Shown here piece by piece: positions 1 through 8,110 of a stretch of DNA of 64,000 nt. The stretch comes from Bin22 sp034428635. Lineage in GTDB: Bacteria > Chloroflexota > Dehalococcoidia > Lucifugimonadales > UBA3495. The DNA lies in the NCBI GenBank assembly GCA_034428635.1, contig DAOUHR010000156.1, positions 36,850 through 100,849 on the forward strand, read 5' to 3'. The notes below the pieces were generated by a model. That model did no database searches. It was not told the origin of the DNA and saw only the letters and a program-made list of their open reading frames with translations. The number at the start of each line of letters is the position of its first letter. The first letter of the stretch is position 1. A program made the position numbers and the translations under genes.

Positions 1-405
1 CACGTGCGGCCCCTGGCACAGGTCAATAAACTCTCCGTGCCGGTATATGCTCAGGGTCGTCTCGTCCGGCAAGTCGCTGATAATTTCCAGCTTGTAGGGC
101 TGATCGGAAAATAGCTCTTCCGCCTCGCCCCGGCTGACCTCCTCCCGCACAAAGGGTTGCTGGGCAGAAATGGTCTCCCGCATCAGCGTTTCAATCTCCA
201 CCAGGTCTTCCGGAGTAAACGGGCGCGAAACGTCAAAGTCGTAGTAAAAACCGTCCTGGGTAGGCGGCCCAATTCCCATCTTGGCCTCAGGAAAAATCCG
301 CAGCACCGCATCGGCCATTACGTGGGCCGCCGAGTGCCGCATCCGGTGCCGCAGGGCATCCGTGGAGTTAGAACTTGAGTGGTCAATGGCTCCGTGGTCC
401 AGCAT
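1..405 (-). CDS. thrS: Threonyl-tRNA synthetase, N-terminal part (cut by window edge)
   Basis: Charges tRNA-Thr with threonine in the cytoplasm. About 135 residues are visible: RHRMRHSAAHVMADAV near residue 20, then IGPPTQDGFYYDFDV and DLCQGPHV, all hallmarks of the ThrRS second additional (editing/SAD) domain. The catalytic core and anticodon-binding domain lie beyond base 1. The reading frame has an in-frame TAA a few codons upstream of the ATG (GTG at 418-420 is the only alternative start), so the usual N-terminal TGS domain of about 60 residues is absent. Short ThrRS forms without TGS are known in some lineages. Divergent neighbours: none; plsY follows on the same strand upstream. Confidence 0.93.
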   Translation of the reverse strand, partial: MLDHGAIDHSSSNSTDALRHRMRHSAAHVMADAVLRIFPEAKMGIGPPTQDGFYYDFDVSRPFTPEDLVEIETLMRETISAQQPFVREEVSRGEAEELFSDQPYKLEIISDLPDETTLSIYRHGEFIDLCQGPHV

Positions 406-562
406 AGAGTTGTCCTGCACTAAATTGGGTTATGCCCGGGAACATACGAACCAGCGCGGTCGGTTCTGGTAGCGCCACGCAATTATAACCAACCTGTCTT
501 CGGAAAGATAACGGGTCTAATTCAGCCCGCCGAGGACAGCAGGTAAGGAGCCGAAAGTAGGA

Positions 563-1207
563 TCAAGACCCGTAGAACGCCCGCTTCAAGCTTTTTTGCC
601 GGAAAGCTTCCAGCAGTTGGCCTCGAATGGAAATCCCGTAAACCACCGTCACAAACAGTGTCAACCCCAGGCACAGAACATATTGCTGCCACCCCGGCCT
701 CAACACCAGCCATTCCAGGTTCAGCAGCCAGGCCGCCAGGTACAGACTGTTCGCGGTGGAGCAGCCAATTACCAGCGCGACTATGGCGTTCTTTGATAGG
801 AACAGCATAATCACCCCGGGTAAAATTCCTATCATCGTCGCGGCCGGCGCCAGGACCAGGCAAATTCCAATCAGGCACGCTACGCCCTTACCGCCCCGGA
901 ACCTCAGCAGCGCCGTCCAGTTGTGTCCCGCGATTACCATGGGAGCGGTAACCAGAACCGCCCAATCCGGCAGCCCAACCCACATCGGCAGCAGCGTGGC
1001 CAGCGCCCCCTTTCCCGCGTCCACAATAAAAACCAGTATGGCCCACCAGGCCCCCAGTTGGTGATAGCTATTTAGAGCGCCGGCATTGCGACTGCCGACC
1101 TCCCTGACATCAATGCCCTTCAGGTAATGCACCAGGGTGTAGGATGGAGAAATGCAACCGATGAGATAGGCGGCCAGGCCGAGCAGAGCGATTGAGATCA
1201 GTTCCAA
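563..1207 (-). CDS. plsY: Acyl-phosphate:glycerol-3-phosphate acyltransferase
   Basis: Integral membrane enzyme that moves the acyl group of acyl-phosphate onto glycerol-3-phosphate, first step of phospholipid synthesis. The three family motifs are visible: VGSRNAGALN (normally GSGNxGATN), GHNW, and FRGGKGVA. At least five hydrophobic segments are spread along the chain. I chose TTG at 1207 because AGAGGAG lies just upstream and gives 214 residues, close to the usual 200-215; a longer frame to TTG 1297 adds about 30 residues of polar sequence unlike the family. The first-motif change G to R is unusual for PlsY. Confidence 0.88.
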   Translation of the reverse strand: MELISIALLGLAAYLIGCISPSYTLVHYLKGIDVREVGSRNAGALNSYHQLGAWWAILVFIVDAGKGALATLLPMWVGLPDWAVLVTAPMVIAGHNWTALLRFRGGKGVACLIGICLVLAPAATMIGILPGVIMLFLSKNAIVALVIGCSTANSLYLAAWLLNLEWLVLRPGWQQYVLCLGLTLFVTVVYGISIRGQLLEAFRQKSLKRAFYGS

Positions 1208-1350
1208 GGGGCTCCTCTTATTCCCTGGCAGGTAGGGTATCCTGGCCCGCCAGGTCTTCCAGGGTTGAAAATGGCGAAAACTAAGCCATTCTACCAACCC
1301 CTAAATTTGAAGGCAATTCAATCATCCCCTTACTGTAATTTCTGGCAAAC

Positions 1351-1379
1351 TGGCAATCCCCTGTCGGTAACCGTATAAT
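1351..1379 (+). promoter_or_regulatory. Sigma-70-type promoter upstream of prfB
   Basis: A perfect TATAAT at 1374-1379 is preceded by TGGCAA at 1351-1356 with a 17-base spacer. It is placed about 75 bases before the prfB ATG. Visible by eye only; the transcription start is not known. Confidence 0.6.
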
Positions 1380-1452
1380 TGGGTACAAGAAATCGTAACA
1401 ACAACCAGGGGCGCCGCCTCCGCGTCGATCGCCCCGGTTCAGGAGACAAACA

Positions 1453-2548
1453 ATGGAAGACCTAAGACAGGAACTGGGCGCCCTGGTGCAGAAGATTGAT
1501 TCCGTCGTGGAGCGTCTTTGACCTCCCCGATAAGGAAGCCGACATTACCCGCCTGGAGCGGGCTGCATCCCAGCCGGGCTTTTGGGACGACCCACGCCGT
1601 GCCCAGCAGGAGATGCGTACCCTTGGCCGGCTCAAGGACACGGTAACTCTTTGGCGGGATATGGCATCCCAGGCTACAACGCTCCTTGAACTGACCGAAC
1701 TCGCCACGGAAGACGGCGACGAATCCCTGCTGGAGCAGATCGAAACCGACACCATCCAGCTCTCCCGTATCCTCTCCCGTGAAGAAATAGCCCTTACCCT
1801 GGCCGGCCCCTACGACGACCGACCTGCCATCGTTTCAGTTTATTCCGGCGCCGGCGGCACAGATTCCCAGGATTGGGCGGAAATGCTGCTGAAGATGTAC
1901 GCGCGCTGGGGAGAAGTTCAGAAACGCCCCGTGCAGGTTATGGATATGGCCTACGGGGATGAAGCCGGCCTGCGCAGCGCCACCCTGGAAATTGGCGGGC
2001 CCTTTGCCTACGGCTATCTCAACGCGGAGCGGGGCGTCCATCGCCTGGTCCGCCTTTCCCCCTACGACCCCAACAACCTCCGCCATACCTCCTTCGCCCA
2101 GGTGGAAGTCCTGCCCACTGCCGCTGAGGAGGAGGAGGTCGTTGTCCGCCCGGACGACCTGAAGATGGACACTTTCCGGTCCAGCGGCCCGGGGGGCCAG
2201 AACGTACAAAAGGTGGCCTCTGCCGTGCGCCTGACCCACGTTCCTTCCGGCATCGTGGTTTCCTGTCAGACCGAGCGTTCCCAGCACCAGAATCGGGAAT
2301 ACGCTATGCGCATCCTTACCGCCCGCCTCCTGGCCCGCCAGAACGTGCAGCGGGCTGAGGAGCTGGCCAAATTGCGGGGCGAGCGCATTGCCGCTGAATG
2401 GGGCAACCAGATCCGCAGTTACGTCCTGCACCCCTACAAGTCGGTTAAAGACCACCGCACCAATTTCCAGAGCACCAACCCGGACGCTGTTCTGGACGGC
2501 GGCCTGGACGACTTCATCGAGGCCTACCTTATCTCCCAGGTCAGTTAG
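1453..2548 (+). CDS. prfB: Peptide chain release factor 2, programmed +1 frameshift
   Basis: RF2 ends translation at UGA and UAA. The gene is in two frames: ATG 1453 behind AGGAGA, 22 codons ending CTT, then TGA at 1519-1521; skipping T1519 continues with GAC into the long frame to 2548, giving about 365 residues. The catalytic GGQ is present (SSGPGGQNVQKVAS). The codon-recognition tripeptide that is SPF in most RF2 proteins reads SPY here (RLSPYDPNNLRHTSF). Autoregulation by frameshifting at its own UGA is established for this family. A strong hairpin terminator follows. The organism also reads UGA as selenocysteine (selA, selC in this window), so RF2 behaviour at UGA matters here. Confidence 0.95.
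1507..1522 (+). promoter_or_regulatory. prfB programmed +1 frameshift site
   Basis: GTGGAG-CGT-CTT-TGA-C: slippery CTT, in-frame stop TGA followed by C, and a GGAG-like stimulatory Shine-Dalgarno element three bases before CTT. The spacing equals that of the classic E. coli element AGGGGG-TAT-CTT-TGA-C. After slippage the ribosome reads GAC and continues in the frame that encodes the rest of RF2. Confidence 0.93.
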
Positions 2549-2569
2549 GGAATCTCACCGTCGCAATGC

Positions 2570-2603
2570 GAAGGGGGCAGACCCGTCCAGGCCTGCCCCC
2601 TTC
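2570..2603. terminator. Bidirectional hairpin between prfB and ribBA
   Basis: Perfect 11-bp stem GAAGGGGGCAG / CTGCCCCCTTC with a 12-base loop, lying between the convergent prfB and ribBA genes. No long T-run on either side, so strength as an intrinsic terminator is uncertain. Confidence 0.7.
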
Positions 2604-2627
2604 AACTTTCTACTGCCGCCAGGGTTG

Positions 2628-3836
2628 CTACGAACAGGACCCCAGTATGTGACCCATCCTCAGCCGCTTGGTTTCCAGGTAGCCGCGGTTTTCTTCATTG
2701 GGCGGCACCTCAAGCTGGACCCGCTCCACCACGTCAACGTCAGAGCCGGAGAGGCCTATCAGTTTCTTGGGGTTGTTGGTCAACAGCCGCACTCGTTGGA
2801 TTCCCAGGTCGGCAAGGATTTTGGCCCCTACCCCGTAATGTCGGGTGTCCGGATCAAATCCCAGCATCTTGTTGGCCTCTACGGTATCAACACCCCCATC
2901 CTGAAGGGAATATGCCTTAATCTTGTTGTGGAGGCCAATTCCCCGACCTTCCTGCCGCATGTACAGCAGGGCGCCCTTGCCTTCTTCACCCAGGCGCTTC
3001 AAAGCCAGTTCCAGCTGTTCACCGCAGTCGCATCGCATGCTCCCAAATACGTCGCCCGTCAGGCATTCGCTGTGAATGCGGGTAAGCACCGGTTCGTCAG
3101 GCTCCCACTCCCCTATGGTCAGGGCAATATGCTCACCAGGATCATAAGGACTTTCGTAGGCGTACGCCTTGAAATCGCCGTATTTGGTGGGCATCCGCGC
3201 CTCGGCCACCTGCCTTATCTCCACCTGGTAACGGCGGCGGTGGGCTATGATCTGCGCGATGCTCACGATTTTCAGGCCGTGCTCGGCAGCGAATGTTTCC
3301 AGGTCGGGAAGGCGGGACATTGACCCGTCATCGTTCATTATTTCGCACACTACCCCCGCCGGATACATGCCAGCGATGTTGCACAGGTCAACAATCGCCT
3401 CAGTATGTCCGGGGCGGACCATAACCCCACCGGGGTGATATTGCAGGGGGAACAGGTGTCCGGGGCGCGAAAATTCCTCTGGCCTGGCTTCCGGGTCAAT
3501 GAGGGCCTGGACGGTGGCGGCCCGGTCGGCGGCGGAAATGCCGGTGGTGGTCCCTACCTTGAAGTCGACCGACATGGTAAAGGCGGTGGGCATGTCATGG
3601 ACGGCATTTTCGCTGTCTATCAGCTTGATGCCCAGTTCATTAAGCCGGTCTTCCTTCATGGGCATGCAGAGAAGGCCCCGGCCGTAAGTAACCAGGAAGT
3701 TGACGGCATCGGGAGTTACCATTTCCGCTGCCATCACCAGGTCGCCTTCGTTTTCCCGCTTCTCATCGTCGACGACTATGAGAATCTTGCCAGCTTTGAG
3801 TTCTTCCAGGGCCTCTTCCATGCTAGATAGAGGCAT
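2628..3836 (-). CDS. ribBA: Bifunctional 3,4-dihydroxy-2-butanone-4-phosphate synthase / GTP cyclohydrolase II
   Basis: Makes both precursors of riboflavin: the four-carbon unit from ribulose-5-phosphate and the pyrimidine from GTP. N-terminal RibB half (about residues 1-205) has DDEKRENEGDLV and the YGRGLLCMPM region; C-terminal RibA half has the zinc-site signature HSECLTGDVFGSMRCDCG and QEGRGIGL. Length of 402 matches the fused family. ATG 3836 has AGGAGA 12 bases upstream; ATG five codons later is also possible. It follows ribE and ribD on the same strand, so the three probably form an operon; ribH is not in the neighbourhood. Confidence 0.95.
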   Translation of the reverse strand: MPLSSMEEALEELKAGKILIVVDDEKRENEGDLVMAAEMVTPDAVNFLVTYGRGLLCMPMKEDRLNELGIKLIDSENAVHDMPTAFTMSVDFKVGTTTGISAADRAATVQALIDPEARPEEFSRPGHLFPLQYHPGGVMVRPGHTEAIVDLCNIAGMYPAGVVCEIMNDDGSMSRLPDLETFAAEHGLKIVSIAQIIAHRRRYQVEIRQVAEARMPTKYGDFKAYAYESPYDPGEHIALTIGEWEPDEPVLTRIHSECLTGDVFGSMRCDCGEQLELALKRLGEEGKGALLYMRQEGRGIGLHNKIKAYSLQDGGVDTVEANKMLGFDPDTRHYGVGAKILADLGIQRVRLLTNNPKKLIGLSGSDVDVVERVQLEVPPNEENRGYLETKRLRMGHILGSCS

Positions 3837-3895
3837 AACGTCTGTCAGTCTCCTCTGGTTTTCTGGTTGTGAAACCGCCCCTTCCCTTACCCCTC

Positions 3896-4486
3896 TTAAG
3901 CCGTACCCACCTGCTGGGACATCAAGCTTTCCACGTACTTGGCCAGGATGTCCACTTCCAGGTTAACTCTGCTTCCCACCGACTTGTCCTTCAGGTTTGT
4001 GTGGGAGAGGGTGTATGGTATCACAGAAATAGTGAACGATGCAGCCCCCCGCTTTACCACTGTAAGGCTTATTCCGTCCACGGCAATAAACCCTTTTTCC
4101 ACCACGTAGGGCATCAACCGCTTGGGTACGCGCAGCCTGAAAATGTAGCAATTTCCCTCGGGCCTGATTGACATGACCCGGCCCGTGGCGTCTACGTGTC
4201 CCTGGACGATGTGGCCTCCCAGCCGGTCGCCAGCCGCCAGGGGACGTTCCAGGTTGGCGACGCTGCCCACCGACAGTTCGCCCAGGGAAGTGCGGCGCAG
4301 GGTTTCGGGCGCCAGGTCAACCCGGAACTGCTCCCCCTCGAGTTCAACCACCGTCAGGCAAGTGCCATTTACGGAGATGCTGTCTCCCAGCTTCAGGTCT
4401 TCAAGGACCTGGGCCGCCGACATGGTAAGCCCGTACTCGCCGCAAGCCGCCACGGTCCCGACTTCTTCTACAATTCCGGTAAACAT
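3896..4486 (-). CDS. ribE: Riboflavin synthase, alpha subunit
   Basis: Dismutates two lumazine molecules into riboflavin and pyrimidinedione. 196 residues with the typical start MFTGIVEEVG and two tandem lumazine-binding halves (ISVNGTCLTVV in the first, VAVDGISLTVV-like in the second; HIVQGHVDATG at the join). ATG 4486 was chosen because the conserved start falls there and GAAGGTG lies upstream; the frame is open for 20 more codons that do not resemble the family. Lies between ribD and ribBA in the riboflavin cluster. Confidence 0.94.
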   Translation of the reverse strand: MFTGIVEEVGTVAACGEYGLTMSAAQVLEDLKLGDSISVNGTCLTVVELEGEQFRVDLAPETLRRTSLGELSVGSVANLERPLAAGDRLGGHIVQGHVDATGRVMSIRPEGNCYIFRLRVPKRLMPYVVEKGFIAVDGISLTVVKRGAASFTISVIPYTLSHTNLKDKSVGSRVNLEVDILAKYVESLMSQQVGTA

Positions 4487-4618
4487 AACGCTGGCACCTT
4501 CGAGGTATCTTTCGAGCTTCCTCCACATCCGCGGGATGTGGTACATGCTATGGGTGTTGCTTTGCCTACTTCAATCTGCGGCGCCAGCCTGTACACTTCA
4601 AAACTGAAGACATAGACA

Positions 4619-5731
4619 CTAAACGCCGCCAGCGTCCCTGCCGGGATAGCCCGTAATCAACCAGTCAGGCCCAATCTGCCGGATCTCGGCCCCTCCCACC
4701 CGCCATGCTTGGGACATTAGCTCCGGTCCGTGACCCTCAATGGGGGAAGCGGCCTGCATGCCTCCGATTATAACGGGCGCGATGAAGACCTTCACCTTGT
4801 CCACCAGCCCGTCGTCAAACAGGGAACCCAGGGTAATCCCCCCGCCTTCTACCAGCAGGCTGACCACGCCTCGGTGCCCCAGTTCCACCAGTACCTCTCC
4901 CATCTCCAACATGCCCGGCTCGTGCAGGGGACTAGTCCAGGTTTCTGCTCCTGCCTGCTGCAACCGTTCTATTTCGTTCCCGGTAGCGTCGCTGGACGTG
5001 ATTATCAGCGTCTTCCCCGGCTCGCTCAGCATCTTTGCCTTGGACGGTGTCCTGCAGTGGCTGTCCAGCACTACCCTCAAAGGTTGCTGCTCCAGGGGCC
5101 GGCCGTCGGAACCTCGGGCAGTAAGCTGGGGGTCGTCCGCCAGCAATGTATTGATGCCCACCATGATGGCGTCGCATTCCCGGCGCATCTGCTGGACTTC
5201 AGCCCGGGCCAGGGGACCGGTAACCCACTTGGAGTCGCCGGCGTAAGTGGCGATCTTGCCATCCAGGCTCATGGCAAACTTGGCGGTGACAAAGGGCAGC
5301 CCGGTAATGATGTGCTTGCCGAAGGCCTCGTAGAGTTCGTGTGCACCTTCGGCTGGTTCAATGCTGGCCGCTATTCCAGCATCGCGCAGCTTTTCCATAC
5401 CCTTGCCGGCTACCAGCGGGTTGGGGTCAATGATGGCTACCGCCACCTCATTGATACCGGCGGCGATAATGGCATCGGTGCAGGGGGGCGTTCTGCCGTA
5501 GTGGCAGCAAGGTTCCAGCGTGGTGTAGAGGGTGGCCCCGACAGCGAGATGGCCCGCCTGCTCCAGGGCGCCAACCTCGGCGTGGCGCTGGCCCGGCGGC
5601 AGCGTGTACCCTTCCCCCACCACCGCGCCGTCCTTGACAATCACCGCCCCCACGGCCGGATTGGGGCTGGTGCTTCCCAATGCCCCCCGCGCCAGTTCAA
5701 TCGCCCGCTGCATGGGAGAAGTCTCACTCAT
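4619..5731 (-). CDS. ribD: Diaminohydroxyphosphoribosylaminopyrimidine deaminase / 5-amino-6-(5-phosphoribosylamino)uracil reductase
   Basis: Catalyses the second and third steps of riboflavin synthesis. Deaminase half: His50-Ala-Glu52 and EPCCHYGRTPPC with zinc ligands Cys75 and Cys84. Reductase half from about residue 148, with FVTAKFAMSLDGKIAT and LVEGGG near 295. The length of 370 residues is normal. First gene of ribD-ribE-ribBA; 132 bases separate it from ribE. I found no FMN riboswitch in the leader. Confidence 0.95.
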   Translation of the reverse strand: MSETSPMQRAIELARGALGSTSPNPAVGAVIVKDGAVVGEGYTLPPGQRHAEVGALEQAGHLAVGATLYTTLEPCCHYGRTPPCTDAIIAAGINEVAVAIIDPNPLVAGKGMEKLRDAGIAASIEPAEGAHELYEAFGKHIITGLPFVTAKFAMSLDGKIATYAGDSKWVTGPLARAEVQQMRRECDAIMVGINTLLADDPQLTARGSDGRPLEQQPLRVVLDSHCRTPSKAKMLSEPGKTLIITSSDATGNEIERLQQAGAETWTSPLHEPGMLEMGEVLVELGHRGVVSLLVEGGGITLGSLFDDGLVDKVKVFIAPVIIGGMQAASPIEGHGPELMSQAWRVGGAEIRQIGPDWLITGYPGRDAGGV

Positions 5732-5822
5732 CTTCAGTTATCTATTCCGCTACAGACAGAATTTGGAATTTCTTTCCAATCCGGGCGCTCTAGGGGGTGT
5801 CGTCAAAAGCCGAGTTTCGTCT

Positions 5823-5840
5823 TTCCGGCGAAAGCCGGAA
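5823..5840. repeat. REP-like hairpin, TTCCGGC-GAAA-GCCGGAA
   Basis: A 7-bp perfect stem with a GAAA loop, inside a longer word that ends in AATCCAG. Similar GC-hairpin words followed by AATCC are widespread interspersed repeats in many bacterial genomes. A half-matching fragment (CCATTCCGGCGAACCCTGAATCC) occurs near 6688, upstream of dcd. Confidence 0.5.
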
Positions 5841-5874
5841 TCCAGATCCGTCATGTAAATGGGTGATATGCTCC

Positions 5875-5902
5875 GCGATATACCAGGACTCTGGTATATC
5901 GC
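5875..5902. repeat. Perfect 12-bp inverted repeat
   Basis: GCGATATACCAG at 5875-5886 and its exact complement CTGGTATATCGC at 5891-5902 with loop GACT. AT-rich centre and no T-run, so more like a protein-binding site or a mobile-element end than a terminator. Confidence 0.55.
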
Positions 5903-6076
5903 CTGTTTATACCCGATACCTAACCGGCGGTAATGGCTAATTTGACGACACTCCCTATGCCAGGTGGGTACGGGTTTCCTGCTTACTCCACTCTCGCTAT
6001 CCAGACACTCTACCGGGCGGGACAACCCGTGCCGCGACTATATGGCATGGTGGTCGCCGCTTCCCGCCGCTGCAAG

Positions 6077-6649
6077 TCATTCCCCCGGTAGAAAATCCCG
6101 GTGAAACCGGCTGGCGGTAGGTTCCGTCTGCCCCTGGTATTTGCTGCCAAGAGACTCGGAACCGTAAAGGCGTTCCGCCGGCGTGGTAAGGGTCAGGAAG
6201 GAAATCTGCCCGATTTTCATGCCGTAGTAGAGGGTTATGGGAAGCCTGGCAAGATTGCTCAATTCGAGGGTCAGATTGCCCTTCCAGCCCGGGTCCACGA
6301 ACCCGGCTGTGGAGTGAATGACCAGGCCGATGCGCCCCAATGAACTCTTGCCCTCCAGCCGGGCCACCAAGTCCTCAGGCAGTTCTATGTGCTCCACGGT
6401 ACTGCCCAGCACAAAGTCGCCAGGATGCAGGATGAAGGGTTTATCGTCCTCTATTTGCACCAGCTCACTCAGGCTTTCCAGGCTGTCCTTGACGTCTATA
6501 TAGGGCTGCTGGTGGTTAGTGAAAACGAGAATCTTCCGGTCCAGGTGCAGGTCCACACTGGCCGGCTGAATATCCTCAGGATCCAACGGATCAATGACGA
6601 TCCGTCCCTCCCCCAGCGCATCCTTTATTGACCGGTCACTCAGTACCAT
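6077..6649 (-). CDS. dcd: dCTP deaminase, dUMP-forming type
   Basis: Deaminates dCTP on the way to dUMP/dTTP. 190 residues: begins MVLSDRSIKDAL, then GKSSLGRIGLVIHSTAGFVDPGW and TLELSN carrying the catalytic Glu, and the C-terminal GSKYQGQTEPTASR lid. The sequence is closest in my memory to the mycobacterial enzyme, which also has dUTPase activity and gives dUMP directly; this assignment of bifunctionality is inferred. Start at ATG 6649 is fixed by the family start. It supplies substrate for the ThyX-type thymidylate synthase at 50.5 kb. Confidence 0.93.
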   Translation of the reverse strand: MVLSDRSIKDALGEGRIVIDPLDPEDIQPASVDLHLDRKILVFTNHQQPYIDVKDSLESLSELVQIEDDKPFILHPGDFVLGSTVEHIELPEDLVARLEGKSSLGRIGLVIHSTAGFVDPGWKGNLTLELSNLARLPITLYYGMKIGQISFLTLTTPAERLYGSESLGSKYQGQTEPTASRFHRDFLPGE

Positions 6650-6819
6650 GTTGCGCCCTGTTGTTCGGAGACCATCGCAGTACCACCATTCCGGCGAACC
6701 CTGAATCCATGAGCGCCCGGAGCGGATATTGCAGCAGGCTCGATTTTGCCACAAATCAGGTCATCTGCCGATTTAGTCAGAGACATCCCTTCCTTGAGGC
6801 CCGTCCAGCCTCTCCAATC

Positions 6820-6851
6820 AAAAGTGTGCCCCGGCACTTTCCGGGGCACAC
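6820..6851 (-). terminator. Intrinsic terminator after the SIMPL-domain gene
   Basis: 11-bp perfect stem GTGTGCCCCGG / CCGGGGCACAC (6824-6834 and 6841-6851), loop of six. Read on the minus strand it is followed by TTTT, so it ends transcription from the lipoprotein gene before dcd. Confidence 0.8.
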
Positions 6852-6917
6852 TGATTCTAAAGCCTCTTCGGTCGCAAAAACAACCGTGCCGACCAGGAAC
6901 ACTCTCGGCCTATTCCA

Positions 6918-8066
6918 TTACTCTCCACTGCCAATCAGGTATTGCCCAACAACGTTCACTGCGACGGAAACCTCGCCCGGTGATATAGGGGTCGCAACAC
7001 CGCCAGCGGAGTCGGCAGCAGCCATGGCTAGAGCAAATTCAGCCCTGACTACTGGAGGTTGGAATCCACCCGTCTCTGTCAGATACACCAGGTCGCCCAG
7101 TTCAACCCCCGCCAGGGCGGCCAGTTCCCGTGCCTTGGCTTCCAGGTCTGAAACGGCTAAGCTGCGGGCCTCCGTTTCCAATTCGGTTGTGTTTTCCAGC
7201 GAGAAGGACAGACCATTAAACCGAATGTTGTCTTCCCCAGCCTCCACCGCCCCGTCAATCAAGTCATCCACCGTTTCCAGGTCCCGCACCAGCACCGTCA
7301 GGTTGTTGCTGACCTCGTAGCCCGTTATGACGGACCGGTACTCTTGAAAACACTCCTGCGCCTTGGGTTCGGCCACCATGCTCATCGAGCCGGGACCTTC
7401 CGTCGTGCCTTCCCCTTCGCTTTGAACCTCTGCCTTCTCCGCATCGTCGGCCTCGACGCAACGGGTAATCTCCCGCCCGGTGTAGCGGGGCTGAATGCTG
7501 AAATATCCGGTTTGAATGTCCTTTTCCTCTACGCCGTCCTCCTTCACGGAAGCCATAACCGCGGTCATCGCCTCAGCGGCGGCGGTGCGCGCCTCACCCA
7601 CTGTGGCCTCAATTGCTTCCACTCCCAGCCTCAGGGTGGCCAGATCCGGCGCTGCGCTGGCCCTCCCCGAGCCCGATACCACAATGCCTGCGGAGCCGTC
7701 CCGCTCAGCCACCTGCGGCCGAAACTCTTCGCCACTGGGAATGCCTTCGCCCGGTGATTCGCGGGCAGCCACGTTCGCGTTGCTTTCTTCCGCTTGCGTG
7801 GACTCCACTTCCGCAACCACCGCGGCGGGTTCAGTATCCGCTTCCTCCGGGGCCTGAATTGCCGCCGGGGCCTGAATTGCCGCTGGAACCTGGCCTGCCG
7901 ACCTGGCCGCGTCCGCCTCTGCCACCACTACCGCAGCTTCCTCACCCGCTTGTGCCCCGCCCACAGTAGTACTCGCCGGCACCTGCGATGAACAGGCCAG
8001 CGCCAGCAGCGTAACGACCCCCAACGCCAGAAATACGAAAAAGTGCTTGAACCTTGATTTGAACAT
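6918..8066 (-). CDS. Lipoprotein with SIMPL (DUF541) domain
   Basis: 382 residues. N-terminal signal peptide with hydrophobic VFLALGVVTLLALAC and a lipobox-like LALAC at residue 25, so probably anchored outside the membrane. Residues 26-125 are Ala/Glu/Pro-rich linker with repeated PAAIQAPAAIQAP. The rest is a SIMPL domain: GIVVSGSGRASAAPDLATLRLGVEA, then GYEVSNNLTVLVRDLETVDDLIDGAVEAG and SLENTTELETEARSLAVSDLEAKARELA. Function of SIMPL proteins is poorly known; periplasmic/outer-surface stress roles are reported. It lies downstream of an ECF sigma/anti-sigma pair on the same strand and may belong to that regulon (inference). Confidence 0.82.
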   Translation of the reverse strand: MFKSRFKHFFVFLALGVVTLLALACSSQVPASTTVGGAQAGEEAAVVVAEADAARSAGQVPAAIQAPAAIQAPEEADTEPAAVVAEVESTQAEESNANVAARESPGEGIPSGEEFRPQVAERDGSAGIVVSGSGRASAAPDLATLRLGVEAIEATVGEARTAAAEAMTAVMASVKEDGVEEKDIQTGYFSIQPRYTGREITRCVEADDAEKAEVQSEGEGTTEGPGSMSMVAEPKAQECFQEYRSVITGYEVSNNLTVLVRDLETVDDLIDGAVEAGEDNIRFNGLSFSLENTTELETEARSLAVSDLEAKARELAALAGVELGDLVYLTETGGFQPPVVRAEFALAMAAADSAGGVATPISPGEVSVAVNVVGQYLIGSGE

Positions 8067-8110
8067 TTCCCTTCTCCCTCCTCAATTCTCCAGTCTGGGA
8101 CGATTCACTA

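Larger units (their letters stand above)
5732..6076. other. Intergenic stretch with two hairpin repeats, no gene
   Basis: 345 bases between ribD and dcd. No convincing reading frame and no RFN (FMN) element. It holds a 7-bp stem with GAAA loop at 5823-5840 and a perfect 12-bp inverted repeat at 5875-5902, annotated separately. Confidence 0.6.

Noticed and set aside
1835..2455. Long open frames antisense to prfB, ribBA, ribD, selA and the VWA gene (for example 1835-2455 minus, 2388-3323 plus, 4730-5866 plus, 13234-14322 minus, 19984-21024 minus)
   Set aside because: They lie opposite genes of certain identity, have low-complexity His/Gln/Gly-rich translations and no family features; GC-rich third positions explain their openness.
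5732..6076. FMN riboswitch before ribD
   Set aside because: The leader has hairpins but none of the RFN core words on the minus strand.
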